This document shows positions 16,910 to 26,125 of a stretch of 64,000 nt of DNA, piece after piece; position 1 is the stretch's first letter, and every line of letters begins with the position of its first letter. This stretch comes from Alcanivorax sp. S6407. GTDB lineage: Bacteria; Pseudomonadota; Gammaproteobacteria; Pseudomonadales; Alcanivoracaceae. Under the pieces are notes generated by a model. That model ran no database searches and was not told where the DNA came from. It saw nothing but the letters and a program-made list of their open reading frames with translations. The stretch lies in the NCBI RefSeq assembly GCF_023016115.1, contig NZ_JALKBH010000004.1:561768-625767 (forward strand). Reading direction: 5' to 3'. A program made the translations under genes and the position numbers.

Positions 16910-18304
16910 ATGACCGCTTTTGCCCACGCTGCAATGGAGCAACTGACTGATTTGCTTGGCAAACGCCTGCTTACCGACCAGGAAAGCGCCGAGCGCTACG
17001 GGGTCGACTGGACCAAGGTATGGGCACCGTCCCCCTGCGCCGTGGCCCTGCCTGAAACCATCGAGGAAGTGCAGCAGATCGTGGAAATCGCCAACGAACA
17101 CGGTCTGCACCTGGTGCCATCCGGAGGCCGTACCGGCCTGTCTGCCGGTGCCGTGGCGGCCAACAATGAGCTGGTGGTGGCCTTCGATCGCATGAACAAG
17201 GTGCTGGATTTCAACGAATTCGACCGTGCCGTCACCGTGCAGCCCGGCGTCGTTACCCAGCAGCTGCAGGAATTCGCCGAAGAAAAGGGCCTGTTCTACC
17301 CGGTGGATTTCGCCTCCGCCGGCTCCAGCCAGATCGGCGGCAACATCGGCACCAATGCCGGTGGTATCAAGGTGATTCGCTACGGCATGACCCGTGACTG
17401 GATCACCGGCCTGAAGGTGGTCACCGGCAAGGGCGAACTGCTGGATCTGAACAAGGGCCTGATCAAGAACGCCACCGGTTATGACTTCCGTCACCTGTTT
17501 ATCGGCTCAGAAGGCACCCTGGGCTTTGTGGTGGAAGCCACGGTCAAGCTCACCCGCCAGCCGAAAGACCTGACCGCCCTGGTACTGGGTGCACCCGGCT
17601 TCCGTGAAGTGATGAGCATCCTGCATGCCTTCCAGCAGGACATCGACCTGACCGCCTTCGAATTCTTCTCCGACAAGGCCATGGCCCATGTACTGGCCCA
17701 CGGTGTGCCGAAGCCCTTTGACACCGAGTGCCCGTTCTACTGTCTGCTGGAATTCGAACAGCTCTCCGAGCAGGTGGGCGAGCAGGCCATGGCCATCTTC
17801 GAGAAATGCGTGGAAGAAGGCTGGGTACTGGACGGCGTCATGAGCCAGTCCCTGCAGCAGCTGGACCAGCTGTGGCAGCTGCGTGAGCGCATCTCCGAAT
17901 CCATCGCCCCGCACACCCCGTACAAGAACGACATCTCGGTAAGCATCGCCAAGGTGCCCGACTTCGTGGAAGACGTGGACACCGTGGTGCAGGAGGCCTA
18001 CCCGGATTTCGAGATCGTCTGGTTCGGCCACATCGGCGACGGCAACATGCACCTCAACATTCTCAAGCCGGCGGACCTGGCCAAGGAAGACTTCTTCGCC
18101 AAGTGCAACAACGTCTCCAAGTGGGTGTTCGAGATCGTGGAGAAGTACAACGGGTCCATCTCGGCCGAACACGGCGTGGGCATGACCAAGAAGCCCTACC
18201 TGGAATACTCACGCAGCCCGGAAGAAATCGCCTGCATGAAAGCCGTAAAGCAGGTATTCGACCCCAACAACGTGATGAACCCGGGGAAACTGTTCGATGT
18301 TTGA
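16910..18304 (+). CDS. D-2-hydroxyglutarate dehydrogenase (FAD-linked)
   Basis: 464 residues; ATG 16910 follows CAGGAGA. The N-terminal half is a PCMH-type FAD domain (PSGGRTGLSAGAV, GSSQIGGNIGTNAGG, RYGMTRDWITGL). The C-terminal half is an FAD-oxidase C domain with WFGHIGDGNMHLN (metal/substrate histidines) and EHGVGMTK. Divergence from serA matches the arrangement in Pseudomonas, where the pair is reported to cooperate: this enzyme oxidises D-2-hydroxyglutarate made by SerA, pulling serine synthesis forward. A D-lactate or glycolate oxidase role is the alternative. Its stop overlaps the next gene by 8 bp. Confidence 0.88.
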   Translation: MTAFAHAAMEQLTDLLGKRLLTDQESAERYGVDWTKVWAPSPCAVALPETIEEVQQIVEIANEHGLHLVPSGGRTGLSAGAVAANNELVVAFDRMNKVLDFNEFDRAVTVQPGVVTQQLQEFAEEKGLFYPVDFASAGSSQIGGNIGTNAGGIKVIRYGMTRDWITGLKVVTGKGELLDLNKGLIKNATGYDFRHLFIGSEGTLGFVVEATVKLTRQPKDLTALVLGAPGFREVMSILHAFQQDIDLTAFEFFSDKAMAHVLAHGVPKPFDTECPFYCLLEFEQLSEQVGEQAMAIFEKCVEEGWVLDGVMSQSLQQLDQLWQLRERISESIAPHTPYKNDISVSIAKVPDFVEDVDTVVQEAYPDFEIVWFGHIGDGNMHLNILKPADLAKEDFFAKCNNVSKWVFEIVEKYNGSISAEHGVGMTKKPYLEYSRSPEEIACMKAVKQVFDPNNVMNPGKLFDV

Positions 18305-18998
18305 TGACGCCATCACCCTCAACAGCGGCGAAGACGATTACGTTCACCGCTGGATCGACGGCTCGCCCATCGACATACCGGTGGGCAAGGTGGTCTGTGT
18401 GGGGCGCAACTACGCCGACCACGCCCGCGAACTGGGCAATGAGGTACCGGAATCCCCGATCCTGTTCATGAAGCCGGCCACCGCCCTGGCCAGCCTGCAC
18501 GAGCCGGTGGTGATCCCGAAAGGGCAGGGGCCGGTGCATCATGAAGTGGAAATGGTGGTATTGATCGGCAAGCGCATCCGCAAGGAAACCGACCTGGAAA
18601 ACATCCGCTTCAGCATTGCCGCCTACGGCGTGGGCCTGGACCTGACCCTGCGCGAGCTGCAGAACCAGTTAAAAGAGAAAGGGCATCCCTGGGAAAGGGC
18701 CAAGGCCTTCGACGGCGCCGCCCCGGTCTCCGGTTTCATCGACGCCCGCGGCATCTCCGTACGCCAGAACCTGGACGTGACCCTGGAGATCAACGAGAAA
18801 GTGAAACAGCACGGCCACACCGGCCTGATGCTGTTCCCCACCTTTGAACTGCTGGCCGAAATCAGCCAGACCTTCACCCTGGAACCGGGCGACGTGGTCT
18901 TCACCGGTACCCCGGCGGGCGTCGGTCCGTTGAACAGCGGCGACAAGTTCACCGCACGTCTGGGCAACATCATTCAGGTGTTTGGATCAATAGATTGA
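18297..18998 (+). CDS. fumarylacetoacetate hydrolase family protein
   Basis: 233 residues, overlapping the upstream dehydrogenase by 8 bp, so co-transcribed and probably translationally coupled. The FAH core is present: VCVGRNYADHARE, metal ligands in HHEVEMVVLIG, GVGLDLTLRELQ, GDVVFTGTPAGVGP. Size and sequence fit the YcgM/FAHD1 group (acylpyruvase or oxaloacetate decarboxylase) rather than true fumarylacetoacetase. Cytoplasmic, Mg-dependent. Pairing with the dehydrogenase suggests disposal of keto-acid by-products. Confidence 0.87.
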   Translation: MFDDAITLNSGEDDYVHRWIDGSPIDIPVGKVVCVGRNYADHARELGNEVPESPILFMKPATALASLHEPVVIPKGQGPVHHEVEMVVLIGKRIRKETDLENIRFSIAAYGVGLDLTLRELQNQLKEKGHPWERAKAFDGAAPVSGFIDARGISVRQNLDVTLEINEKVKQHGHTGLMLFPTFELLAEISQTFTLEPGDVVFTGTPAGVGPLNSGDKFTARLGNIIQVFGSID

Positions 18999-19007
18999 GC
19001 CCAATAA

Positions 19008-19062
19008 AACGCGCGAAGCTGGCCCTCATGGATACATGGATCTGATGAGGAACCCGCGCGTT
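19008..19062. other. stem-loop between convergent genes
   Basis: AACGCGCG and CGCGCGTT (8-bp perfect arms) enclose an inner CCTCAT/ATGAGG stem. There is no T-run. It may end or stabilise the dehydrogenase-FAH transcript. Confidence 0.5.
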
Positions 19063-19077
19063 AAAGTGATTTCCGGG

Positions 19078-20271
19078 TCATGATCGCCTTATGAAGGCTC
19101 GCACCATTTTTTTCAGCCTTATCACCTTTCCTCTTGAACTGGCATATTGCAATACCGGCTCAACGGCTGACTTGAGGGCTTGATCACCTTGCGCTGCTGC
19201 AACGGCATGAATCTGCCGCCAATAATTAACCGCAAATTCACCCGCAATCTCACTGTCTTCCAATCGAAACCCCGATATTAACTTTATAACATCCCCCTCA
19301 GGAAATGAGTTAACCAAATGACTGGCATTGGCCAGACGAAGCTCAGAAAGTGTTCTTAAACATTTTTCACAACAGCCACAGTTATAGCTCCCACTAGTAT
19401 TTTTCCAACACACCCGGGCTTGGCTTAGCAAGCCTGGTGCGTAATCAGCAATAACCTTGATCTTATCGATGCGACTGTAGCGCGCAGAATAATGTCGTAC
19501 TGTTTGCTTGCTGCAACTCCACATCGGGTCTATAAGCGGTGCACTGGCGTTAGGCATACATTTTTTATACTGCTCAAAAGAACCGATAAGCACCGTTGAA
19601 ACCGCATCAGAAAAAATCTTTGCTATGGCTCCCAATATCACACCAAAACCCAATGTAGTCCATTTAACCAGACCGTCTTGAAGTTCTCTTGCGTTCGTTT
19701 TCAAAGGAATGACATTGAGGCCCTCTATGCTCGCCATTTCAGTCAACCTGTCATAGGTACTTTGAAAAAATTCATTATCGTTCAGGGGAATATCCATGCC
19801 CTGAACCAGCCAGAGATCAGTAACCTTATGAACCCCGGAAAGGGCATTCATTTTTTTTAGATCCGCGACATTAAAAAGGGAATCGATACCGCCGGAAAAG
19901 AATGAACCAACTCTCTCTGATGCGGAATAGCTTTTATTCTTACATCTTGCATGTATACCAATTACGCTCGTTTCCTCAGGAAAGAAACTGTGATAGATGT
20001 CGATAGCTTCCAACAGATTCAGATAGAATATCGGATCTATATCTTCTTCAAGCGTGATGTTTTCTCCCACTCCCATAGCTAGCGTCAGAGAAACAAGAAC
20101 GAACGGCTCAATACCAATAGAGCCAGGATTGAAATAATTTTCAGGCCATTCAAACCATAGCGTTGCCGCCTTTTCTCCATGCTTGAATCTTGTCGTTCCT
20201 TCGAATTCCAAAATCGCTTGAGCCCTAACCTTCCCGGCCATCCTTTGCAGGCTTACTCCCTTTACTATCAT
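19078..20271 (-). CDS. PP-loop ATPase (QueC/ExsB-like) of unknown function
   Basis: 397 residues from ATG 20271, which has GAAGG 7 nt upstream; an in-frame GTG at 20292 is possible. Residues about 120-135 carry the PP-loop FFSGGIDSLF that binds ATP and adenylates a substrate. Residues about 300-320 hold a cysteine cluster (CWKNTSGSYNCGCCEKC) like the zinc site of QueC-type enzymes. The first 115 residues are an extra domain absent from QueC. Codon use is clearly AT-richer than neighbours, suggesting transfer. Not a standard queuosine gene: no queD/E/F nearby. It could act in nucleobase, tRNA, natural-product or defence chemistry; substrate unknown. Confidence 0.7.
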   Translation of the reverse strand: MIVKGVSLQRMAGKVRAQAILEFEGTTRFKHGEKAATLWFEWPENYFNPGSIGIEPFVLVSLTLAMGVGENITLEEDIDPIFYLNLLEAIDIYHSFFPEETSVIGIHARCKNKSYSASERVGSFFSGGIDSLFNVADLKKMNALSGVHKVTDLWLVQGMDIPLNDNEFFQSTYDRLTEMASIEGLNVIPLKTNARELQDGLVKWTTLGFGVILGAIAKIFSDAVSTVLIGSFEQYKKCMPNASAPLIDPMWSCSKQTVRHYSARYSRIDKIKVIADYAPGLLSQARVCWKNTSGSYNCGCCEKCLRTLSELRLANASHLVNSFPEGDVIKLISGFRLEDSEIAGEFAVNYWRQIHAVAAAQGDQALKSAVEPVLQYASSRGKVIRLKKMVRAFIRRS

Positions 20272-20419
20272 CGCAAAACCTTCATTTGGCACTTTCAGTT
20301 AATCGATGGATCCATGCTAAATACATCTTACTATTTGTATCACCCGGTATAAGTATTATCCTTTTATGATTCATGATGAAAAGCTTGTACAAGCTCAACG
20401 ACTTCCATCTCCATAAACC

Positions 20420-20938
20420 ATGCCGAAAATGCGAAACAACTTCGATCACCAGATCGTCATCATCGCCCTGGCCTTTATTGGCATCCCCTTGCTGGCCGCC
20501 TGGTACCTGATCGGCCTGCCGATTCAGCAGTGGCGGCTCACTCAGCACTGGGTGGAAGTGCCCGCCATCATTGAGACGGTGAAGCTGCAGGAGCATCACA
20601 GTAGCGGCAGCATTACCTACGAAAGTAACGCTCGATACCGCTATCAGTTTGACGGGCAAGAGTATGTGGGTGATCGGGTGTCGCTGTATGGACCGGAGGA
20701 TGGCACCAGTTATCACCGGGTGATTGTGCGTGAACTGGAAGAGCATCGGGACAGCCAGCAACCCTTCCGCTGTTTTGTCGATCCTTACTACCCGAAGGAT
20801 TCACTGCTGTACCGGGATATCCGCTGGGGCATGTATTTCATGATCGGGTTGATTGCGATCCTGTTTTCCGGGGTCGGGGTATGGATGTTGGGGAATCAGT
20901 TGCATCATGCAATCAAGGCGCTGCGATCCGGCTCGTAA
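20420..20938 (+). CDS. DUF3592 family membrane protein
   Basis: 172 residues. Membrane helices at about 11-31 (IVIIALAFIGIPLLAAWYLI) and 136-158 (GMYFMIGLIAILFSGVGVWML) flank an extracytoplasmic domain with the DUF3592 pattern WVEVPAIIETVKL, YRYQFDGQEYVGDRVSLYG and RCFVDPYYPKDSLL. Function unknown. No obvious partner; it is divergent from the PP-loop gene. Confidence 0.78.
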   Translation: MPKMRNNFDHQIVIIALAFIGIPLLAAWYLIGLPIQQWRLTQHWVEVPAIIETVKLQEHHSSGSITYESNARYRYQFDGQEYVGDRVSLYGPEDGTSYHRVIVRELEEHRDSQQPFRCFVDPYYPKDSLLYRDIRWGMYFMIGLIAILFSGVGVWMLGNQLHHAIKALRSGS

Positions 20939-21010
20939 GCCTCGTGACAACAAGACCGAGCGCCGTGACCCATGCTCTGCCAGCATCATTAAAAAAGAAC
21001 GCCGGCATGC

Positions 21011-22411
21011 CTATTCAAATAGCGTCTCAGGGAGTCTTGCCTGATCGAAATGCCGACGGCCCTTGAAAGCAATCGCGTGCTCACCGGGCTGGCGCATGGC
21101 TCCTGCGGAAGGTACGCCCATGGGCCAGAGATAGAAACGTTCGCCGCGTCGGGATACCGGCACCAGCCCTTTGCCATTGAACAGGCTCGCCATTTTTCCA
21201 TCCGGTTGTGGCAGGGCGCGCAATTGATCCGCATCGGCAAAACCATAGGCTGTCGTCGGCACGCTGCTGTCCACGGGTGACACCCGCACCAGGTAGTGGG
21301 TATCGGGTTCCACCAGCAGGCTCAGGCGCTGGTTTTTTGCATCCGCCACCCGTTGCGGGTAGAACACCGGCTTGTCGCCTTCGATCTCGCCTTGCTGCAG
21401 ATCCGGGTCCACCGGATAGATCTTGTGGTAACAACCGCACGGGTGAATGCTGTCGTAGAATAGTACCCCGCCATCCGGCTTCAGAGTCACCCGCCAGATC
21501 AGACCATCCAGCTCTCCACCATAGCTGTCGAGCGCTCCACTCTTCGGTCGCTGACTGAACCAGAACTGATAGTTCAGTTGCAGCAGATTCTGACCCTTGA
21601 AATGGGTCCAGCTGGTCCAGGTGTAACTCAACGGGTTGTCCACATTGATGCCTGGCTTGCCATAGCTATCCAGCGTTACTTCCCCCGTCCGGTTCCAGCG
21701 TTCGCTGTCTGTCATGGTCAGTACAGGTGCGTAGTGCACTAGAAGGGCTTTGCGTTGCAGCTCATCAGGCAGGGGAATCTGCAGCGGGTTGTTTGCCAAC
21801 TGCGTCGGCGCCGGCAACATGGCGGGAGTTACCGGCATGCCAGCCGCAGGTAAAGGGGCATATTGCTGCCGTGGCGGGGGGACTGGATCCACAAAGCGGG
21901 CACTCATTTCTTCGTGGTAGTTTTCAATGGAACCGGTGGCCAGCCAGGCGGTAACCGGGTAGACGCCCACCACACGCAACCAGGTGGCATAGCTATCCTC
22001 AACCTCCGCCTGCGGCAGGGTTTCGAAGTCGGTGCGTGCCGCCAGCACCGGCAGGCAGGTGTCCAGTAACTGCTGTGCGGTTTCCGGGTTGAACGGCTCG
22101 GCATCGTCTGGCAGCCGCTGGCTCATCACCGACAGGTCTTGCCAGGCCTTGTCGCTACTCAGACGAATCCATTGCTGTTGCTGCGCGGCACTTTTAGCCT
22201 GTTGTTGCTGAAACGCCAGCCAGCGATTGATACCCAGATGCGGATAATCAGGCAGGGTCTTCGCCTGGGCATCCTCGATGCCGGCATTTTTCAATGCCTG
22301 GTGCAGGGCAAAGAAGCCCTGCTCACAGCGGGTGTCGGGCTGTGCCGCCAGGGGGCCGATCAATGTCAGATTAATCAGCAGTACAGTCAGTCCGGTGCGG
22401 ATCGCGTACAT
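21011..22411 (-). CDS. exported protein of unknown function
   Basis: 466 residues with a signal peptide (MYAIRTGLTVLLINLTLIG, cleavage near LAA at 23). A glutamine-rich helical N-terminal half gives way after a proline-rich linker (residues 178-210) to a beta-rich C-terminal domain containing HYAPVLTM, YTWTSWTHFKGQNLLQLNYQ-like and FYDSIHPCGCYHKIYP segments. The histidine and cysteine cluster could bind metal. Its start lies inside the end of the START-domain gene (41-bp overlap), so the three genes 23616-21011 form one operon. Not recognised. Confidence 0.7.
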   Translation of the reverse strand: MYAIRTGLTVLLINLTLIGPLAAQPDTRCEQGFFALHQALKNAGIEDAQAKTLPDYPHLGINRWLAFQQQQAKSAAQQQQWIRLSSDKAWQDLSVMSQRLPDDAEPFNPETAQQLLDTCLPVLAARTDFETLPQAEVEDSYATWLRVVGVYPVTAWLATGSIENYHEEMSARFVDPVPPPRQQYAPLPAAGMPVTPAMLPAPTQLANNPLQIPLPDELQRKALLVHYAPVLTMTDSERWNRTGEVTLDSYGKPGINVDNPLSYTWTSWTHFKGQNLLQLNYQFWFSQRPKSGALDSYGGELDGLIWRVTLKPDGGVLFYDSIHPCGCYHKIYPVDPDLQQGEIEGDKPVFYPQRVADAKNQRLSLLVEPDTHYLVRVSPVDSSVPTTAYGFADADQLRALPQPDGKMASLFNGKGLVPVSRRGERFYLWPMGVPSAGAMRQPGEHAIAFKGRRHFDQARLPETLFE

Positions 22412-22949
22412 AGGTCTCCAATGCGGCCAGGGCCGCTTCCATTTGTCCCGGGGCCAGCCGGTCTGCCAGCCATTGCGGAATCCCGCCGCCCGGGTCTACC
22501 TGTTGCCGGTACACCACGCGCGTACTGTCTCCCAGCGCATAGAGTGTCCAGCTGCCTTCCGTATAGGGTACCCGCACATGACCCGGCTGGTCTGGATAAG
22601 CTGCCGGATTGCCCGACATGGTCAGCACCAGCGGGGCACCGGGGTGACGCTCAAACAGGGTGACGGCATCGCGACCACTCAATGGCCACGGTGCCTTGCG
22701 TGCCATGTAGACCAGTGTTTGCGTTTCCGATGGCCGCTCCAGGATCCTCAGGGTTTCAATGCCTGGCATCCACTGAAGTACATGGCAGGGTTGTTCCAGA
22801 ATCGGCAGCAGCTGCGTCAGGGATATCGGCAGTACAGCTTCCAGTGCGAAGCGATCGGGACCGGGCAGGGCCGTGCGGGTCACCCTGTCGGCCACACCGA
22901 CTAACGGCAACAGCAACAAGGTCATGACTAACGTACGCTTACATCGCAT
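22371..22949 (-). CDS. exported START-domain protein
   Basis: 192 residues from ATG 22949 (TTG 22955 also possible). A hydrophobic N-terminal signal (TLVMTLLLLPLVGVA) precedes a START/SRPBCC-like fold (LEQPCHVLQWMPGIETLRIL, WPLSGRDAVTLFE, VPYTEGSWTLYALGDSTRVVYRQQVDPGG, MEAALAALETYVR). Such proteins bind lipids. It overlaps the acyltransferase gene upstream by 11 bp and the unknown exported gene downstream by 41 bp, so a shared lipid or envelope task is likely. Confidence 0.78.
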   Translation of the reverse strand: MRCKRTLVMTLLLLPLVGVADRVTRTALPGPDRFALEAVLPISLTQLLPILEQPCHVLQWMPGIETLRILERPSETQTLVYMARKAPWPLSGRDAVTLFERHPGAPLVLTMSGNPAAYPDQPGHVRVPYTEGSWTLYALGDSTRVVYRQQVDPGGGIPQWLADRLAPGQMEAALAALETYVRDPHRTDCTAD

Positions 22950-23616
22950 CGGCAAACACCTGACGAAGCTGCTCCGTGGTCAGGCTGGCAGGCTGAGGCG
23001 GCAACACGGTGATCTTCACCACCCCGGGCCGCATCAGCAGCCCTTTGGCCGGCAGGATGTCGCCACTGTTGTGCAACACGATCGGCACCAGGGGTGCACC
23101 GGATTGTTGAGCCAGCCATAGCGCACCGGGCTTGAAGGGCAACAACTGACCATCCCGGCTACGCTTGCCTTCCGGCGCCAGTACCACCGCATCACCCGAG
23201 GCCAGTGCAGGCAATAATGGCGCCAGCACCTGCGGCCCCACACCCTGCTCCCGCTTCACAAAGACGGTGCCGAACATTTTCATCAAGGGCCCGAGCAGGG
23301 GGTGAAACTGCAGTTCGTACTTGCCGATCGCCACCATGTCACGGCGTACCAGTGAGGCCACAATGATCGGGTCGGTACCGCTTTGATGATTGATCACAAA
23401 AATCGCCGGGCGCATGGCCAGCAGTTGCGTCTCACCGCCCACCTGCAGCCGAATCCCTGCCAGACCAAGGCCGAGACGGGTGACCACGGTGATGCCCAGA
23501 TTCACCGCGCGACGTCGTCCGCCTGGCAGGCAAACCACAAACAGCAGCATGCCAATCAGCGGTGGCAACACAAATGCCAGCACGCTGCGCAGCGTGATGA
23601 TCAGTCTTGAAAGCAT
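22939..23616 (-). CDS. lysophospholipid acyltransferase (PlsC family)
   Basis: 225 residues. An N-terminal membrane helix (VLAFVLPPLIGMLLFVVCLP) is followed by the acyltransferase motifs NHQSGTD (HX4D), FVKREQG and APEGKRSRDG. Members acylate lysophosphatidic acid or other lysolipids at the inner membrane. First gene of the operon with the START and exported proteins. The window has a second PlsC at 46735 and a third fused to an MFS transporter at 35359, so this copy is probably specialised. Confidence 0.85.
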   Translation of the reverse strand: MLSRLIITLRSVLAFVLPPLIGMLLFVVCLPGGRRRAVNLGITVVTRLGLGLAGIRLQVGGETQLLAMRPAIFVINHQSGTDPIIVASLVRRDMVAIGKYELQFHPLLGPLMKMFGTVFVKREQGVGPQVLAPLLPALASGDAVVLAPEGKRSRDGQLLPFKPGALWLAQQSGAPLVPIVLHNSGDILPAKGLLMRPGVVKITVLPPQPASLTTEQLRQVFADAM

Positions 23617-23974
23617 GGCGCGGGGCTCCCGGGAAAGGGTGACGATAAGAGGCTTATCTTAGCAACGCTGACAACATACGCCTGACAGGTTGTGAAACAG
23701 ACAACCTATCCGGCCCTTGCGGGGGCGGCTGTGAAGGCAAGCTGACGGAATTTGCCCAGGCAAGGTTCCCTGAAAACGGTATCGTTAGCCGTACCAACTA
23801 TACTCACATCCTCTATTTGTCTCTTTTCCTGATGCAGAGCTGTTCTTATGACCTGCGTCAAAAATTTTCCCTGCCAATACACTATATATGACAGTCAGGG
23901 CTCGTTCGGCCTGCAGGTTATTGTGGCTGTCTATCGAAGACTGAAGCCACCGTCAGGTAAGGAGACTACCTCTC
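23617..23974. other. 358-bp gap without a recognisable gene
   Basis: Divergent promoter region between the acyltransferase operon and the duplicated lipoprotein gene. An 84-codon frame here runs into the lipoprotein gene out of phase and has no ribosome site. No repeat or clear operator was seen. Confidence 0.5.
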
Positions 23975-26074
23975 ATGCGTCATGGTTTCAGATTGTCATT
24001 ATCTCTTTTATTGCCACTGGTGGTCGCCATCAGCGGCTGTTCCGACAGCTCCAGCTCGGCGAGTCGTTTTGCCAGTGCCTCTGCGCCGGCCTACCTGACT
24101 GAAGAAACGCTCAAGTCCGCTGCCAGTTTCCTGGGCGGTGCCACCGGCAAGGAAACTCCGGTTTCTGTGGATACGGTGGTGTTCATCAACACGGTGCTGG
24201 GCCTCAATGAAGTGGAATCCGACCCACAGAATCTGTATGGCGATTTGTGGCTGCTGCTTCGCGACGAGTATGGCGCACCGCTGCTCGACGCTCAGGGCTG
24301 TGTGCAACCTCTGGCTTCCGAACCTGTGGAATGGCCGGACATGGAGGTGCGCGATACGGTACCCATGACCGTGGAAGAATATGAAGACGGCGAGTTCACC
24401 TGCACCGTGGTGGAAGGCTATGAGTCCTACACCATGGAACTGGAAATTGGCCGTCTGAACATGGTGCGCAATATGGCCAACAACCCTGATGCCCTGGCTC
24501 GGGGTCTGGCTGAAGCGATCAACACCATCAACCAGGCCCAGGCGGTCAGCCTGGATCCGGCGGGTCGACTGGTACTGACCATTGATGATGGCGGCGAACT
24601 GGTGGACAAGACCATTGATTCTCCGCGGGAAAACCTGGCGCTCTATCATGCCTTGATGACCCGTGGCCGGCTGGCCGGTTATGGCCCGGAAAAACATGAA
24701 GGCGGTGAAACCCTGCCGCCCCAGTGGGTGGAGATTGATCCGGAGGTTCCCCTCGGCGATCTGGCGTATCTTCGTGATGGAGAGGGCGAACTGCGGTTGA
24801 TCAATGGCTATGCCGACCTGTCTGCGGTCAACTACAACCGCCAGAACCGCTTTCAGGAACAGTTGCTGTCTTTCGTCCAGTATATCGACGGGGCGACCTG
24901 CCCTTACTGGGACATGATCGACTATGCCTGGCTACAGGTATTCGAGGAAGAACCCTACATCGGTAGCAACATGGAAGGCTTTGCCCGTCTGGTGGATGAC
25001 AACCGGCGGGTGATCGTTTTCGTCCATGACATCATCCAGGATCCACCGGTAACCGATCTCGCTACTCTGCCCACACCGGCTGGTGACCGTATTGATGTCA
25101 ACAAGGCTGCCGCCGCCTTTCTGGGGGGCGCTTCCAACAAGACCGTGCCGCTCACCATCGATGGCCTGGTGCTGATCAATACCGTACTCGGTCTGAATGA
25201 GGTGGAATTTACCTACAAGGGCGAGATTCTTGGCGACCTGTGGGCACTCCTGCGTAACGCCAACGGCGAACCGCTGCTGGATGCCAACCAGTGCCCGCAA
25301 CCGCTGGCCTCTGACCCGGTGGTATGGCCGGATGACATCGAGCAGGATACCGTCCCCATGCAACTGGACGAGAACGGTGATTGCGAAATCGTCCCCGGTT
25401 ATGAAACCTTTGTGGTGGAAGTGGAGCTGGGCCGCCTCAATGGCACCCGCGTCGCCCTCACCAATCCCGGCGTTTACGACCGCGCCCTCTATGATGTGGT
25501 CAACAGCATCAATGCGTCAGAAGGCGTCAAGCTGGATGTGGCGGGCCGCCTTGCCTACGGCGTGATGACTGACGATGGAGTGGTCTACCAGACCGTGGAT
25601 TCTCCCCGTGCCGGCGTCGCCATGTACCTGGCGCTGATGCGTTGGGGCAAGCTTGAAGGTCAGGTGGAAATCATGGAAGACGGCGTGATGGTAGTGAAGA
25701 ATACTGCCATCACCCTCGACGATGCCATTCTGAATGCGGAAGGACTGGGCTACCTCAAGCACGGTAGCGTCGCCTGCCAGGGCAACCCGGATAACTGTGG
25801 GGCCACGCTTCTCCCCAGTGGCTATGTGGATTACAGCGGTTTTGCCCATCGCACCCAGGATGTGTATGCCGGTGTCGACGTCAGTTATGTGGAACGTCAG
25901 CCTGATGATCCCGACTGCGCCTATGGCGATCGCACCGCCGATATCTGGGAACGGGTACTGGGCAGCGACCCCTACGATGGCAGCAATATCGAAGCCTTCG
26001 TAAAGCAGGCTGAAGATACCCGCACCGTGGTGGAGTTCGTCCATACCATCATTCACGATCCGCTTCCGGAATAG
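23975..26074 (+). CDS. lipoprotein with two tandem copies of one domain, unknown function
   Basis: 699 residues; ATG preceded by AAGGAG. Lipobox ISGC with cysteine 22, then a serine/alanine linker. Two copies of a domain of about 310-330 residues follow, starting near residues 49 and 377. Shared landmarks: AASFLGGATGKETPV and AAAFLGGASNKTVPL, VFINTVLGLNEVE and VLINTVLGLNEVE, QPLASEPVEWPD and QPLASDPVVWPD, DTVPM, a VEVELGRLN-like strand, DSPRENLALYHALM and DSPRAGVAMYLALM, VFVHDIIQDPP and EFVHTIIHDPL. Paired cysteines in each copy suggest disulfides. No family recognised; probably outer-membrane anchored. Confidence 0.8.
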   Translation: MRHGFRLSLSLLLPLVVAISGCSDSSSSASRFASASAPAYLTEETLKSAASFLGGATGKETPVSVDTVVFINTVLGLNEVESDPQNLYGDLWLLLRDEYGAPLLDAQGCVQPLASEPVEWPDMEVRDTVPMTVEEYEDGEFTCTVVEGYESYTMELEIGRLNMVRNMANNPDALARGLAEAINTINQAQAVSLDPAGRLVLTIDDGGELVDKTIDSPRENLALYHALMTRGRLAGYGPEKHEGGETLPPQWVEIDPEVPLGDLAYLRDGEGELRLINGYADLSAVNYNRQNRFQEQLLSFVQYIDGATCPYWDMIDYAWLQVFEEEPYIGSNMEGFARLVDDNRRVIVFVHDIIQDPPVTDLATLPTPAGDRIDVNKAAAAFLGGASNKTVPLTIDGLVLINTVLGLNEVEFTYKGEILGDLWALLRNANGEPLLDANQCPQPLASDPVVWPDDIEQDTVPMQLDENGDCEIVPGYETFVVEVELGRLNGTRVALTNPGVYDRALYDVVNSINASEGVKLDVAGRLAYGVMTDDGVVYQTVDSPRAGVAMYLALMRWGKLEGQVEIMEDGVMVVKNTAITLDDAILNAEGLGYLKHGSVACQGNPDNCGATLLPSGYVDYSGFAHRTQDVYAGVDVSYVERQPDDPDCAYGDRTADIWERVLGSDPYDGSNIEAFVKQAEDTRTVVEFVHTIIHDPLPE

Positions 26075-26097
26075 AACGCGAGATAGAGACCCGACCT

Positions 26098-26125
26098 CTG
26101 CCGGGACCCATCCGGGTTCCGGCAG
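26098..26125 (+). terminator. GC-rich hairpin after the duplicated lipoprotein
   Basis: CTGCCGGGACCC and GGGTTCCGGCAG pair with one offset around ATCC, 24 bp past the stop. No T-run follows, so factor-independent termination is unsure. The next 240 bp up to the barrel gene are AT-rich and hold no gene. Confidence 0.5.
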
